Positions 26,303-35,047 of a stretch of 64,000 bases of DNA are shown in pieces; position 1 is the stretch's first letter, and the number at the start of each line of letters is the position of its first letter. The DNA is from Geopseudomonas aromaticivorans (GTDB lineage Bacteria > Pseudomonadota > Gammaproteobacteria > Pseudomonadales > Pseudomonadaceae), in the NCBI RefSeq assembly GCF_019097855.1, contig NZ_JAHRGL010000019.1, forward strand, positions 186,001 through 250,000, given 5' to 3'. A program made the position numbers and the translations under genes. The notes under the pieces were generated by a model. The model searched no databases and was not told where the DNA came from. It worked only from the letters and a program-made list of their open reading frames with translations.

Positions 26303-27082
26303 CTATTTCGCCCCGCTCCTCACCCAGTTGCCGAGGTATTCGAACAGCGTCGGATGCGACCACAGCATGGAGGGCATGACTCCGGGCTTGACCTGAATCT
26401 GGTGGTGTCGAATATCGTCGAGGGCGGCCTCGATCAGGGGGATGGCCCTGGCCATCTGGTGGATGGGGTAGGTGTTGAAGTTGTCGCGGCTTTCCGGGTG
26501 AATGATGTCCTGGTAGAGCACGCCGCCGGTATCTATGCCCGGGTCGATCAGGTGCACGGTAACCCCGCAGTTTTCCCGGTCGCCCCGGGCCAGTGCCCAG
26601 TAGCCACCGTGCACGCCGCGATAGCGGGGGGTGATACCCATGTGGGTGTTGATCACCGGACAGGCGATGGCGGACAGGATGCTGGCAGCAATGATTCGGG
26701 TGCCGTTGACGAGCACTACGTCGGGCCTGGCCGCCGCCAGCAGGTCGATGGTTTCAGGGTTGTTGATGCTGTCGACCCGGCTGGGGACCTCTGCGGGAAA
26801 CGGGGCATCGCTGATGTCGTAGTCCGTCATCAGTTGGCGGATGCGTTCGGCGGAGGCCCGGCTGTGCAGCCGGTTGTAGACCATGAACAGCAGTTGCCCG
26901 GCGACCCTGGCCGCGCCCAGCTTTCTGACCCTGCCGCGCAGCAGTGCGAGTGCCGGGGGGCTGTTCTCGAGAATGACGCACGCGATCTGCACACCGGGGA
27001 GTGTTGCCAGGCTGTTGTAGAGGATGCGCGAGGAGCGTCCGTTGCCGCACAGCATGGCGACCCGGATCTGGGGGCTTTCCAT
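26303..27082 (-). CDS. Formyltransferase (sugar N-formyltransferase-like)
   Basis: 259 aa. The ATG at 27082 overlaps the upstream deacetylase stop (ATGA). Formyltransferase catalytic residues are present: VINTHMGITPRYRGVHGGYW (about 143-162) supplies the Asn and His of the N-x-H pair, and VHLIDPGIDTGGVLYQD (about 176-192) supplies the Asp. The N-terminal half (MLCGNGRSSRILYNSL) is variable. Sugar N-formyltransferases use N10-formyltetrahydrofolate to formylate an amino sugar nucleotide. The DegT aminotransferase next door is a likely source of the amine. Confidence 0.88.
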   Translation of the reverse strand: MESPQIRVAMLCGNGRSSRILYNSLATLPGVQIACVILENSPPALALLRGRVRKLGAARVAGQLLFMVYNRLHSRASAERIRQLMTDYDISDAPFPAEVPSRVDSINNPETIDLLAAARPDVVLVNGTRIIAASILSAIACPVINTHMGITPRYRGVHGGYWALARGDRENCGVTVHLIDPGIDTGGVLYQDIIHPESRDNFNTYPIHQMARAIPLIEAALDDIRHHQIQVKPGVMPSMLWSHPTLFEYLGNWVRSGAK

Positions 27083-28050
27083 CAGCTGTTCCCAAGCCGG
27101 CAGATCTCGCCCATGTTCAGCGAGCGCATGCCGTAGCGTCTGTTCAGGTCGCGGTAGTGTTCGGCGATCCTGGTCAGGAAATGGATGTTCTGGAAGGTGT
27201 TGGTGCCGAAATTGTGGGGGTGCCACCAGAGATGGAACAGCTTGCCGTGGATGGCGGCGTCGCTCATGGCAGCCTTGATGCGGCGCAGGCGCAGCCACTC
27301 GAAGCGTGCCAGCGATTTCGAATAGGGACGCAGGAAGCGGCTGGCCGGGAAGTTGAACGGCTGCTCCCGCAGGCACTCGGCGATTCGATAGGTATTGTGC
27401 CCGGATAGGTTCAGGTAGGCATCGAGCAGGCGCAGGGCGCGTTGCAGACGGGTTTCCTGGGCGTCCGCGCGGGCCTGGTAGATCCAGCTGCGTTCGTTGC
27501 CGCGAAAGCAGCGGATGCCAAGCTGGCTCAGGGTGGCCAGATAATCCCGGCTCCACTGGTTGCGCGGGAAAACAATGCTGTCCATGCGCAGCCCCCTGGC
27601 CCGGGCCGTGGCGACGGCGGCGCTGATGTCCGCGGCGAACTGCTCTAGGGTCTGGCCCTGCTCCAGGCAGTAATAGTGGGAGAAGGTGTGGGTACCGATC
27701 TCCTGCCCGGCACAGGCTTCGATCATGTCCAGCAGGTCGGGAGCGAAATGGTAGGTTGCTTCCAGGCAGTCGCTCGACTGGATGTAGGGATAGGGTGAGA
27801 GCACGGTCTGCGCGTAGCTGGGCAGGAGACGGGGCAGGTTCTGCATCAGGCTTTCCCGGCTGTCGAAGAACAGGAAGCCCACCGTTGCCCAGGTCGCGTG
27901 TACGTCGTGATCGCGGAACACCTGCAGCATCGCGGGCACGGCCTGCCTGACGCCGAGCAGGTTGTGCCGATATTGCTCGATGCTCCGCTTGTCCCTGACG
28001 CCCCAGTACAGCTCGAAGTCGAGCGATACGGTGAAGATTCCATGTGGCAT
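27082..28050 (-). CDS. Polysaccharide deacetylase (NodB homology) family protein
   Basis: 322 aa, ATG 28050. Motif 1 is degenerate: FTVSLDFELYWGV (about 6-18) has the catalytic-type Asp. Motif 2, EIGTHTFSHYYC (about 116-127), has the H-T-x3-H metal site. A later segment includes KLFHLWWHPHNFGTN (about 270-284). There is no signal peptide or TM helix, so a cytoplasmic substrate (nucleotide- or lipid-linked sugar) is likely. Overlap with the formyltransferase gene suggests coupled action, for example deacetylation followed by N-formylation. Confidence 0.85.
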   Translation of the reverse strand: MPHGIFTVSLDFELYWGVRDKRSIEQYRHNLLGVRQAVPAMLQVFRDHDVHATWATVGFLFFDSRESLMQNLPRLLPSYAQTVLSPYPYIQSSDCLEATYHFAPDLLDMIEACAGQEIGTHTFSHYYCLEQGQTLEQFAADISAAVATARARGLRMDSIVFPRNQWSRDYLATLSQLGIRCFRGNERSWIYQARADAQETRLQRALRLLDAYLNLSGHNTYRIAECLREQPFNFPASRFLRPYSKSLARFEWLRLRRIKAAMSDAAIHGKLFHLWWHPHNFGTNTFQNIHFLTRIAEHYRDLNRRYGMRSLNMGEICRLGNS

Positions 28051-28110
28051 GGCAGTCTCCCAGTCTTGCAGATGCCGCTGTCAATCGCCTGTAGGTCTGG
28101 CCAGGCGGGC

Positions 28111-29121
28111 TCAGTGGAGTGGCGCCCGGTATCTGGGGAAGTAGCTGGTTTCCACGGCGACGCTGTCGGAGAGCCGCTGGTATTCGTCGGGGTTGATCAC
28201 CTTGCGGATCAGGCGAAAGTCGCTGGTCTTGCTGGAAAAACCGGCCTTGAAGCGGAACAGGGAGTCTTCTTGGCTGCCATGGCCGCCACCGAGGCAGAAA
28301 TGCTTGTAACCCATGCGGCAGGCATCCTTTCGCACCGTATCGAACATCAGCTTGGTCGGCGCCAGATGGGCGAAGCCCGGAGCCGTGCCGCCGAGGTGGT
28401 ATTGCACGAACTGTCCGCAGAACACGAAGATGCCGCTGCAGATCACCCTGTCCCCGAGGGTGCAGGAATAGATGCGGGTATCGAAGGACCTGGCCGCCAG
28501 CAGCCCCTGGTAGTAGCTCTTCGGGAAGAAGTAATAGGGCGCGGCTTCGACCGCGTGCATGGTCGCCTCGTAGTTGGCCACGAAGTCGGCCAGGCTGTGC
28601 GCCGAACTGCTCGACTGGCAGATCACTCCGAGCTGTTCCAGCCTGCCGATGTCTCGCCTGTGGTTGGTACGGTACTCGTTGCGCTGCTCCTGCTCGGAGC
28701 GGTCGAGGGGGATGATGACGACACGGCCGCAGGGGGAGTAGGCGTCCTCGCCGAGGATCTCTGGGGTAAGGAGGGGGTGGCAGCGGGAGAACAGGCTGAC
28801 ATAGCCCCGTTGGAACAGGTGCGAGAGCAGGGCATCCCAGAGGCCAGGCACCTCATCGCGATTGAGCAGCCCATAGGCCAGCGGCGAGGGGTAGCCGTAG
28901 ACCGAGCCCAGGTCGCGCAGCGACGAACCCGCGATAGGGCGCGACAGCAGGGGGAAGAGCACGCCGCCCTGTTGTGCGCGCACCTCGAACAGCAGCGGCT
29001 CGCCTTCGCCGTTCTGACGCGAGATCTGGTGGAAATCCCAGGTGTGATAGAAGTCGTGGCGGGATGCCTTTAACAGCGCTTCCTCCCAGTCGTTCTTGCT
29101 GGTGAGCTCGTTGATCTTCAT
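28111..29121 (-). CDS. GNAT/FemAB-like acyltransferase
   Basis: 336 aa, ATG 29121. It starts MKINELTSKNDWEEALLKAS, then HDFYHTWDFHQISRQNG (about 22-38), and has FPLLSRPIAGSSLRDLGSVYG (about 56-76). The second half contains the BioF2-like acetyltransferase segment: ICSGIFVFCGQFVQYHLGGT (about 228-247), FDTVRKDACRMGYKHFCLGG and KAGFSSKTSDF. The architecture matches FemAB/BioF2-type GNAT proteins found in many polysaccharide loci. It probably attaches an acyl or aminoacyl group to a sugar precursor. Donor unknown. Confidence 0.8.
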   Translation of the reverse strand: MKINELTSKNDWEEALLKASRHDFYHTWDFHQISRQNGEGEPLLFEVRAQQGGVLFPLLSRPIAGSSLRDLGSVYGYPSPLAYGLLNRDEVPGLWDALLSHLFQRGYVSLFSRCHPLLTPEILGEDAYSPCGRVVIIPLDRSEQEQRNEYRTNHRRDIGRLEQLGVICQSSSSAHSLADFVANYEATMHAVEAAPYYFFPKSYYQGLLAARSFDTRIYSCTLGDRVICSGIFVFCGQFVQYHLGGTAPGFAHLAPTKLMFDTVRKDACRMGYKHFCLGGGHGSQEDSLFRFKAGFSSKTSDFRLIRKVINPDEYQRLSDSVAVETSYFPRYRAPLH

Positions 29122-29178
29122 GGCGTGCTGGTTCCAGGCTGAGAGGTCGGAGCGTTCGCGTCCTGCAGGCCTTGTGCG

Positions 29179-29772
29179 TCATTTGGAGCCGGTGAACTTC
29201 GGCATGGTCGCTTCGCCCTGGGCGCTGATGCCCTCGCGCGCCAAGACCTTGTGCAGGGTCAGGCCGAGGATCTTCAGGTCCAGCCAGAAGCTCTGGTGGT
29301 CGACGTACCAGACGTCCAGGCGGAATTTCTCGTCCCAGCTCAGGGCATTGCGGCCGCTGACCTGGGCCAGGCCGGTGATGCCGGGACGTACCGCATGACG
29401 ACGGAACTGCTCGGGGCTGTACAGCGGCAGGTACTCCATGAGCAGCGGACGTGGACCGACCAAGCTCATGTCACCCTTCAGCACGTTCCACAGCTCCGGC
29501 AGTTCGTCCAGGCTGCTGGCGCGCAGCAAGCGGCCGAAGGGTGTCAGGCGTTCGCCGTCCGGTAGCGGCTCACCATGGGCGTCCACGGCATCGCGCATGG
29601 TGCGGAACTTGATTATCTCGAAGGGAATGCCGTTGCGCCCCGGGCGCCGCTGGCGGAACAGTACCGGCGAACCCAGGCGGCGGCGCACCTGCCAGCCGAT
29701 CAGCACCAGCAGGGGCGCGAGCAGCAGCAGCCCGCAGGCGGCGGCGACAATGTCGAGCAGGCGCTTGCTCAT
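29179..29772 (-). CDS. Initiating phosphoglycosyl transferase, PglC-like (locus B)
   Basis: 197 aa, the compact monotopic type. A re-entrant N-terminal helix (LLDIVAAACGLLLLAPLLVL) is followed by SPVLFRQRRPGRNG, FEIIKFRTM (about 49-57), SSLDELPELWNVLKGDMSLV (catalytic DE, about 91-110), GPRPLLMEYL and RPGITGLAQVSGRN. Members transfer a sugar-1-phosphate (often a bacillosamine-type or GalNAc-type sugar) onto undecaprenyl phosphate. It overlaps the upstream glycosyltransferase gene by 4 bases (ATGA). It initiates the locus B repeat unit, whereas the large WcaJ-type enzyme serves locus A. Confidence 0.92.
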   Translation of the reverse strand: MSKRLLDIVAAACGLLLLAPLLVLIGWQVRRRLGSPVLFRQRRPGRNGIPFEIIKFRTMRDAVDAHGEPLPDGERLTPFGRLLRASSLDELPELWNVLKGDMSLVGPRPLLMEYLPLYSPEQFRRHAVRPGITGLAQVSGRNALSWDEKFRLDVWYVDHQSFWLDLKILGLTLHKVLAREGISAQGEATMPKFTGSK

Positions 29773-30896
29773 CTGAGGCCCATCTCCTGCATCAGCATCG
29801 TATTCACGCGGCGCACGTCGTATTTCTCCTCGGCGATCAGTCGCGAGCGCTGGCCCATGCTCACGGCCAGGCCCGGATCTTCGACGAAGCGCAGCATCGC
29901 CGCAGTCAACTCATCCACGGCCTTCACCGGCACCAGGAAACCGTTGTCTCCGTCGACCACCGTCTCGCGGCAGCCGGGGGCGTCGGTGGTGATGACCGCG
30001 CGTCCCATGGCCATGGCCTCCAGCACCGTGCGCGGAGTGCCTTCGCGGTACGAGGGAAGGACGTAGACGTTGCAGTCGGCGATGGAGGGGCGCACATCGT
30101 CGAGCTTGCCCAGGTAGCGGATGACGCCCTCGGCCTGCCAGGCGTCGAGCTCCGCCTGTGCGATGGCGCTCGGGTTCTCGTCGATCCAGCCAACCAGGCT
30201 GAACAGGGCCTCGGGATGCCGGGCGCGCACCTGACGTGCCGCGGCAACGTACTCACGCACGCCCTTGTCGGCCAGCAGCCTGGCAATCATGAGAAAACGC
30301 GGGGATGGCGGCAGGGGGGCAGGGGTGTACTCGTCGACATCCACGCCGGAGCCGTTGACCACGAACGACGGGACCGCTGGGGAGAGAATCTGTTGAGTGC
30401 GGAACAGGGCCTGATCGTCCGGGTTCTGGAAGAACACCTTGTGCGCATGATTCAGCGCCAACCCGTACAGCCACTGCACCAGCGAGCGCAGCAGTGCCCG
30501 TTCATCAGTACCGTTGTCCTGTCCCTGGAAGCTGTAACCCAGCCCGGTTATCAGCGCAAAACGATTGGGAACGCTGGCCAGCCAGGCGGCCAGCGAGCCG
30601 TAGATCACGGGCTTGATGGTGTAGCCCAGCACACAATCCGGGTGGATTCGCCGCATCAACCTGTGCAGGTGGATGAGGGTGACCAGGTCGGTGAGCGGGT
30701 TGGTGCCGGTGCGCTGCATCGGGATGCTGTGAATCTGCAGGCCCCGGGCCTCCAACTTCTGGACGATCGGGCTTCCCAGCCTCAGTTCCGGAGCCCCTAC
30801 ATGCACGTTGTGGCCTTGGGCGAGCAAGGCATCCAGTAGCGGGCCGCGGAAGGTGAGCAGCGACTCGGGGTAGCTTGCGAGCAGGAGGAATTTCAT
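29769..30896 (-). CDS. Glycosyltransferase family 4 (PglA-like)
   Basis: 375 aa, ATG 30896 with GAGGAATT upstream. GT-B fold: the N-terminal KFLLLASYPESLLTFRGPLL, HPDCVLGYTIKPVIYGSLAA (about 87-106) and ALITGLGYSFQG are typical of the PglA/WbnH subgroup. The donor domain has FLMIARLLADKGVREYVAAA (about 201-220), DVRPSIADCNVYVLPSYREG (about 268-287) and TPRTVLEAMAMGRAVITTDA (E-x7-E region). It probably adds the second sugar to the PglC product, because the two genes overlap. Confidence 0.9.
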   Translation of the reverse strand: MKFLLLASYPESLLTFRGPLLDALLAQGHNVHVGAPELRLGSPIVQKLEARGLQIHSIPMQRTGTNPLTDLVTLIHLHRLMRRIHPDCVLGYTIKPVIYGSLAAWLASVPNRFALITGLGYSFQGQDNGTDERALLRSLVQWLYGLALNHAHKVFFQNPDDQALFRTQQILSPAVPSFVVNGSGVDVDEYTPAPLPPSPRFLMIARLLADKGVREYVAAARQVRARHPEALFSLVGWIDENPSAIAQAELDAWQAEGVIRYLGKLDDVRPSIADCNVYVLPSYREGTPRTVLEAMAMGRAVITTDAPGCRETVVDGDNGFLVPVKAVDELTAAMLRFVEDPGLAVSMGQRSRLIAEEKYDVRRVNTMLMQEMGLR

Positions 30897-31047
30897 GCGC
30901 GTTCAGACCGTTTGGGAGCCGAGGCATAGCCAAGCCGGTCCCAATGACTGAATTTCACGTCACCAGGGCATGTCTGGCAGGCTCGAGTGTCATTAAGGGG
31001 GAAAAGGTGCGATGAAACTGCCGGGGACGGTGGCGATCTTGTCCGGC

Positions 31048-32397
31048 TCAGACGGCCAGGGAGTTCTTCAGTATCCTGAACTTCCCGCTGCGCTCCCTGG
31101 GGATTTCCGGCACCCGGACGATGGCAATCTTCATGCCCGAGCCTAGGCGTTGACGAAGCGCGTTGGTGAATTTCATCTCCTGAAGCGTATCGAAGCGGTC
31201 TGAGCAGACCAACTTGACGGTTACTTCGTCTTGCCTGTCCTGCAAGAGCTGAAAGCACTGAATGCCTTCGACGCCTTTTGTGCAGTTGCTGATGTTTCCG
31301 GAGGCGATGCGCGTGCCATCCACGGAGAGAACGAAATCGGTTGCGCGGCCGTCGATGTGTTCGACCACCGGGAAGCACGACCCGCAGGGACAGACGAAAT
31401 CATCCGGGGCAAGCTTAAGCCTGTCGTTGATGCGGTAACGGATCAGTGGTGTGCCATGGGTCGTGAACGAGGTCACCAGTATTTCGCCCTCGCGGGCGGG
31501 GCGCATTCTCTCGTCGACGACCTCGAAGATTCCCGAAAGCGGGTGGATATGCATGGATCCGTGAAGGCACTGGAATATGAAAGGTGCTCCCTCGGATGAG
31601 GCGTACTGGTCGACCAGCGGGCAGCCAAAAGCCTTCTCCACGATTTCTTTTTGCACGTCCAATACTGTTTCCGCGGTGGAGAAATAGGCTTTCAGATGGC
31701 CCTTGAGCTCGAGATTGCGCTCCAGTGCCATTCGGCACAGGTCGTAGACGCAGGTGGTGATGCCGACGATGTATTCCGGATCGAACTCCGTGAGAGCTCG
31801 CCAGTAGGCATCGAAGTTGTTTTCGCAGATGTGGAAGGTGGAGAAGAAGCGGATCCTGTTGATATGGTCGTCACGGAAGAAGGTGCCGCGAGTCAGGTCC
31901 CGTGTCTGGATCAGATTCTTTCCGCTGAACCATGCCACCTTTTTTCCAAGCGTATATCCGTAGGTTGCCCGAAAGGTGTCGATGAGGGCAAAGCGCTCCT
32001 GCATGTCGGCGTGGGTGTATAGCACCTTCATCGAAGACCCAGTGGTTCCGCCGGTCAGGTTGACGATGGCTTGGTTTTCCTTGATGGTCGCTATCTTGTC
32101 GAGATTTTCAACGATATTCCGTTTTTCCAGTATCGGGAAATCCTCCAGCTCCAGCCCCTTGCAGGGAGCGTACCATGAGGAGTTTTCCGTGGCGTACTTC
32201 AGGAAGGCCGCAAGCTTTCTCTGCTGTTCTGCATGAATCTCGCCCGCACTGAGCCTTGAGCAGTTTGCATAGTATTCGCGCATGCTCGCGTATATGCCGG
32301 TGTGGCGCTTGTGATACAGGTTGGTGTTGTAGAGGCTGATGGCGATATTCTGGATCGACATCGGAAGGAGTTGCTGGATAAATTCTTGCGCTGTCAT
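31048..32397 (-). CDS. PaaK/CapK-like adenylate-forming ligase in the polysaccharide cluster
   Basis: 449 aa, ATG 32397. The AMP-binding phosphate loop is IVNLTGGTTGSSMKVLYTH (about 110-128). Further adenylation motifs are DQYASSEGAPFIFQC (about 262-276), GEILVTSFTTHGTPLIRYRI (about 302-321) and a DGRATDFVLSVDG segment (about 345-357). Cys residues in CPCGSC (about 334-339) look like the metal-binding insertion of phenylacetate-CoA ligase relatives. The natural substrate in capsule clusters is unknown. It could activate an organic acid that the acyltransferase-like proteins of this locus attach to a sugar. Confidence 0.85.
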   Translation of the reverse strand: MTAQEFIQQLLPMSIQNIAISLYNTNLYHKRHTGIYASMREYYANCSRLSAGEIHAEQQRKLAAFLKYATENSSWYAPCKGLELEDFPILEKRNIVENLDKIATIKENQAIVNLTGGTTGSSMKVLYTHADMQERFALIDTFRATYGYTLGKKVAWFSGKNLIQTRDLTRGTFFRDDHINRIRFFSTFHICENNFDAYWRALTEFDPEYIVGITTCVYDLCRMALERNLELKGHLKAYFSTAETVLDVQKEIVEKAFGCPLVDQYASSEGAPFIFQCLHGSMHIHPLSGIFEVVDERMRPAREGEILVTSFTTHGTPLIRYRINDRLKLAPDDFVCPCGSCFPVVEHIDGRATDFVLSVDGTRIASGNISNCTKGVEGIQCFQLLQDRQDEVTVKLVCSDRFDTLQEMKFTNALRQRLGSGMKIAIVRVPEIPRERSGKFRILKNSLAV

Positions 32398-32404
32398 GAT
32401 TCAC

Positions 32405-33574
32405 CTATGAGATCAGTGACTCTTTCCAGAAGTTGTGCCTTATCTCGTCAAGGTTTTTTCTTTCGTAGGTTGCTGCGGTTGCATAGGCGTTGCGTCCTGC
32501 CTTCAGGTACTCGTCCGGATGGAGTTCGAGCATTCTTTCCATGATGGCGCTCAGTCCGGTGTGCTCCAGATTCGCGAAGATGAATGACTGGGGAAGAAGC
32601 TCTGGAATCCCGCCCCTGTCACTGCCGGCTGCTGGCAGGCCCCGCGACATGGCTTCGATCAGCGAGCGGGGCAATCCTTCCGAGCGGCTTGGCTGGAGGT
32701 AGAAGGTTTGCTGATCGAGCCATTCGAGAACCTCGGCCGACGAGTTTCTGGTGCCATCGAAGTGAACCTTTTCCGCCACGCCCAGGCTGCCTGCCAGATC
32801 CTCGAGGTGGGCGTGATCGCCTGATCCGAGTATGTGCAGCTCACAGTCATGGCCCTTGCCGATCAGCAGGCTCAGGGCTCTTATGGCAATGTCGACGCCC
32901 TTGTAGTCGGTCACCATCGAGCCGATCAGGCCGAAGCTCTTCCTCAGCTTGTCGAGATTGTTTCGCCGGACTTCCTGAACGTCCGGCCAGGGGGCAAGGG
33001 TTATGTTCACGTTCGATGCCGAAGCGGACAGGCCGGCGCAAGGGTAGAGTGCCTGGAGTGCTCTTCGGGTGACGTATATGCAGGCTTGCGATCGGGCTAT
33101 GGCCCGCCTGACTCTTAGGGATAGCAGTGGCGCATACAGTCTTGCGTAGAGCTTTTTGTGATGGGCCAGGGCGGTCAGTGGGTCGCCAACCAGCTCGGTG
33201 GAAAACCTCTTGCCAAGCCTTGTGGCGATGCTGATGGCCAGCAGGCCAATTTCGCTCGGTAGTCTGACGATCAGATGGTCCGCCAGGCCTATTTCGTGCT
33301 CGAGTATTTCCCGAGCCTGGGGCCTGTTGGTCAGGACGTGGGTCGGCGAGGAGATGCTGGGCACCCTGACGAAGGCAACCCGGTCACGTGAGGAAAGCAC
33401 ACCGGCAGCCGACTCGACGTCATGCATGCGCGCGGTGACGATGAGTTCCTCGGCAAAGTCGAGGTAGCGGCCCCAGTTCTCGGCCGGGAAACCGCCCTGG
33501 GAGTAGACCTTGCCGTCGGCGGTCCTGGCGAATCCACCGTCATAGGCAAAGACAACGCGCGATAGCTTTTTCAT
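32405..33574 (-). CDS. Glycosyltransferase family 4
   Basis: 389 aa, ATG 33574 overlapping the polymerase stop (ATGA). Donor-domain features: KSFGLIGSMVTDYKGVDIAI (about 209-228), CELHILGSGDHAHLEDLAG (about 240-258), VHFDGTRNSSAEVLEWLDQQ (about 265-284) and FYLQPSRSEGLPRSLIEAMS (about 286-305), followed by GLPAAGSDRGGIPELL. This is a cytoplasmic GT-B enzyme predicted to extend the lipid-linked repeat unit of locus B. Sugar specificity cannot be inferred. Confidence 0.88.
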   Translation of the reverse strand: MKKLSRVVFAYDGGFARTADGKVYSQGGFPAENWGRYLDFAEELIVTARMHDVESAAGVLSSRDRVAFVRVPSISSPTHVLTNRPQAREILEHEIGLADHLIVRLPSEIGLLAISIATRLGKRFSTELVGDPLTALAHHKKLYARLYAPLLSLRVRRAIARSQACIYVTRRALQALYPCAGLSASASNVNITLAPWPDVQEVRRNNLDKLRKSFGLIGSMVTDYKGVDIAIRALSLLIGKGHDCELHILGSGDHAHLEDLAGSLGVAEKVHFDGTRNSSAEVLEWLDQQTFYLQPSRSEGLPRSLIEAMSRGLPAAGSDRGGIPELLPQSFIFANLEHTGLSAIMERMLELHPDEYLKAGRNAYATAATYERKNLDEIRHNFWKESLIS

Positions 33575-35019
33575 GGCTGGCTCATGCTTGTTATGGGCTT
33601 CGGTCGCATGGAAATCAGGAAGATCATCAGGAAGGCCATGAAACCGTTCTTCATGATGAAAAAGACCAGGTTGTCGGAGTCGGAAAGGATCAGCACCAGG
33701 CAGCCGTTGGCGATGAAGGGGATCAGCAGGGTTCGCGGATCCTCGGCCTGCAGCCGGAGGCAGAAGTTGTTGATCTTGCCGATCAGTACTCCGGCGCCGA
33801 TGAACAGCAGGATAGGCAGGGCTGGGCCGAAGTTGAGTAGCCCTTCGCCGTAGAGGCCGAATACGCGGCTGTTGCGTATGCGCCCGTATGACAGTACCGG
33901 GTCGATGGTTCTTCCGTAGAAAAGCTCAGCCCCTGCTGTGTTCTTCGAGTCTGGGAACGGGTTGTCCATCCACGGCAGCATCTTGAACAGCGAGTTCAGG
34001 TACGTGGCGCCCAGCTTGACGTTGTAGCTGTCCGAGTCGAAGTATTCGTGAAGTGTGTAGGCATGTACCGTTGATCTTGAGAAATCCTCGAGGAGGATGC
34101 CGGCGACGGGGTTGCCATCGAATCTGCCCGAGTCCTCGACCGTGTATTCTCCGCTGAAGGCTTCGACGCCGAAGCTCTTGTACACGGCATAGCTGACCAT
34201 GAAGGACAGCAGAAATGCCAATCCGATCAGATAGTGTCTCAGCTTGAGCTTGAAATATACCAAATGGATGATGCCGGCCGCCCAGAATATGCCCCATATG
34301 GTGTTGCTCCTGCTGCCTCTGAACCCGCCAAAGAGGAGCTTGAGCAGGAAGAAAATGATGAGCAGGGCGTATATCAGTCCAATCTTTTCCCTGACCTTTT
34401 CCCGGTCGGTGAAAAGGACGAACGAGATGAGCAGCAGGATGGGGAAGGCTTCGGCCAGCATGAATGTCGAGCCGAGTCCCTTGAAAGATTCCTTCTGCTC
34501 GGTCCATTGGACAAGGTAGCCGTATATTCCACCGAAACTCATGAATATGTAGGCCTGGATCAGCAGGGTGATTGCCAGGAATGTCAAGGATATGATGGGG
34601 AGCGTGCTTCTGTTGACTTCCCAGGCGGGCAGCGGGTCGCTTTTTTCGTTCCAGGTCAGACTGATTCCGGTCAGCAGTGCAATGGTGCAGGCTGTATAGA
34701 CCCATGATGTGTAAATCAGCCATGGCTCCCATTCGATGTTCTTCGGGACGTAGAGAATGTATTTTCCCCACACGATGCTTGCCAGTGGCGAGATGGCCAG
34801 GCTCCAGATCATGATCAGTGCAACCAAGGGGGCAGGATGGAAGATCGATCCACCTTGGGCAAGGTTCTTGAAGATGATGAAGTAGAGAATCGTGCTGCTG
34901 ATGGCGATCTGCGGAAAGAAATTGATGGCCTGTAGCCCGCCAATCAGCAGACTGGCTGTTGTTGTCAGCAGTCCGGCAATGATTGCCTGGTGGGAGTAGT
35001 GGATTTTCAATTTTCGCAC
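33571..35019 (-). CDS. Oligosaccharide repeat-unit polymerase (Wzy-like)
   Basis: About 482 aa if the GTG at 35019 is used. A TTG at 35010 is also possible, and the longest frame start (35109) would overlap the flippase gene. Ten or more TM helices, with a long periplasmic loop in the C-terminal half (about 290-385) containing STVHAYTLHEYFDSDSYNVK and LPWMDNPFPDSKNTAG. The polytopic layout with one large late loop is characteristic of Wzy polymerases, whose primary sequences are poorly conserved. It lies directly after wzx and overlaps the next glycosyltransferase gene by 4 bases. Confidence 0.75.
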   Translation of the reverse strand: MRKLKIHYSHQAIIAGLLTTTASLLIGGLQAINFFPQIAISSTILYFIIFKNLAQGGSIFHPAPLVALIMIWSLAISPLASIVWGKYILYVPKNIEWEPWLIYTSWVYTACTIALLTGISLTWNEKSDPLPAWEVNRSTLPIISLTFLAITLLIQAYIFMSFGGIYGYLVQWTEQKESFKGLGSTFMLAEAFPILLLISFVLFTDREKVREKIGLIYALLIIFFLLKLLFGGFRGSRSNTIWGIFWAAGIIHLVYFKLKLRHYLIGLAFLLSFMVSYAVYKSFGVEAFSGEYTVEDSGRFDGNPVAGILLEDFSRSTVHAYTLHEYFDSDSYNVKLGATYLNSLFKMLPWMDNPFPDSKNTAGAELFYGRTIDPVLSYGRIRNSRVFGLYGEGLLNFGPALPILLFIGAGVLIGKINNFCLRLQAEDPRTLLIPFIANGCLVLILSDSDNLVFFIMKNGFMAFLMIFLISMRPKPITSMSQP

Positions 35020-35047
35020 GCCTGTGCTGGTTTTGTTCAGGGCATTT

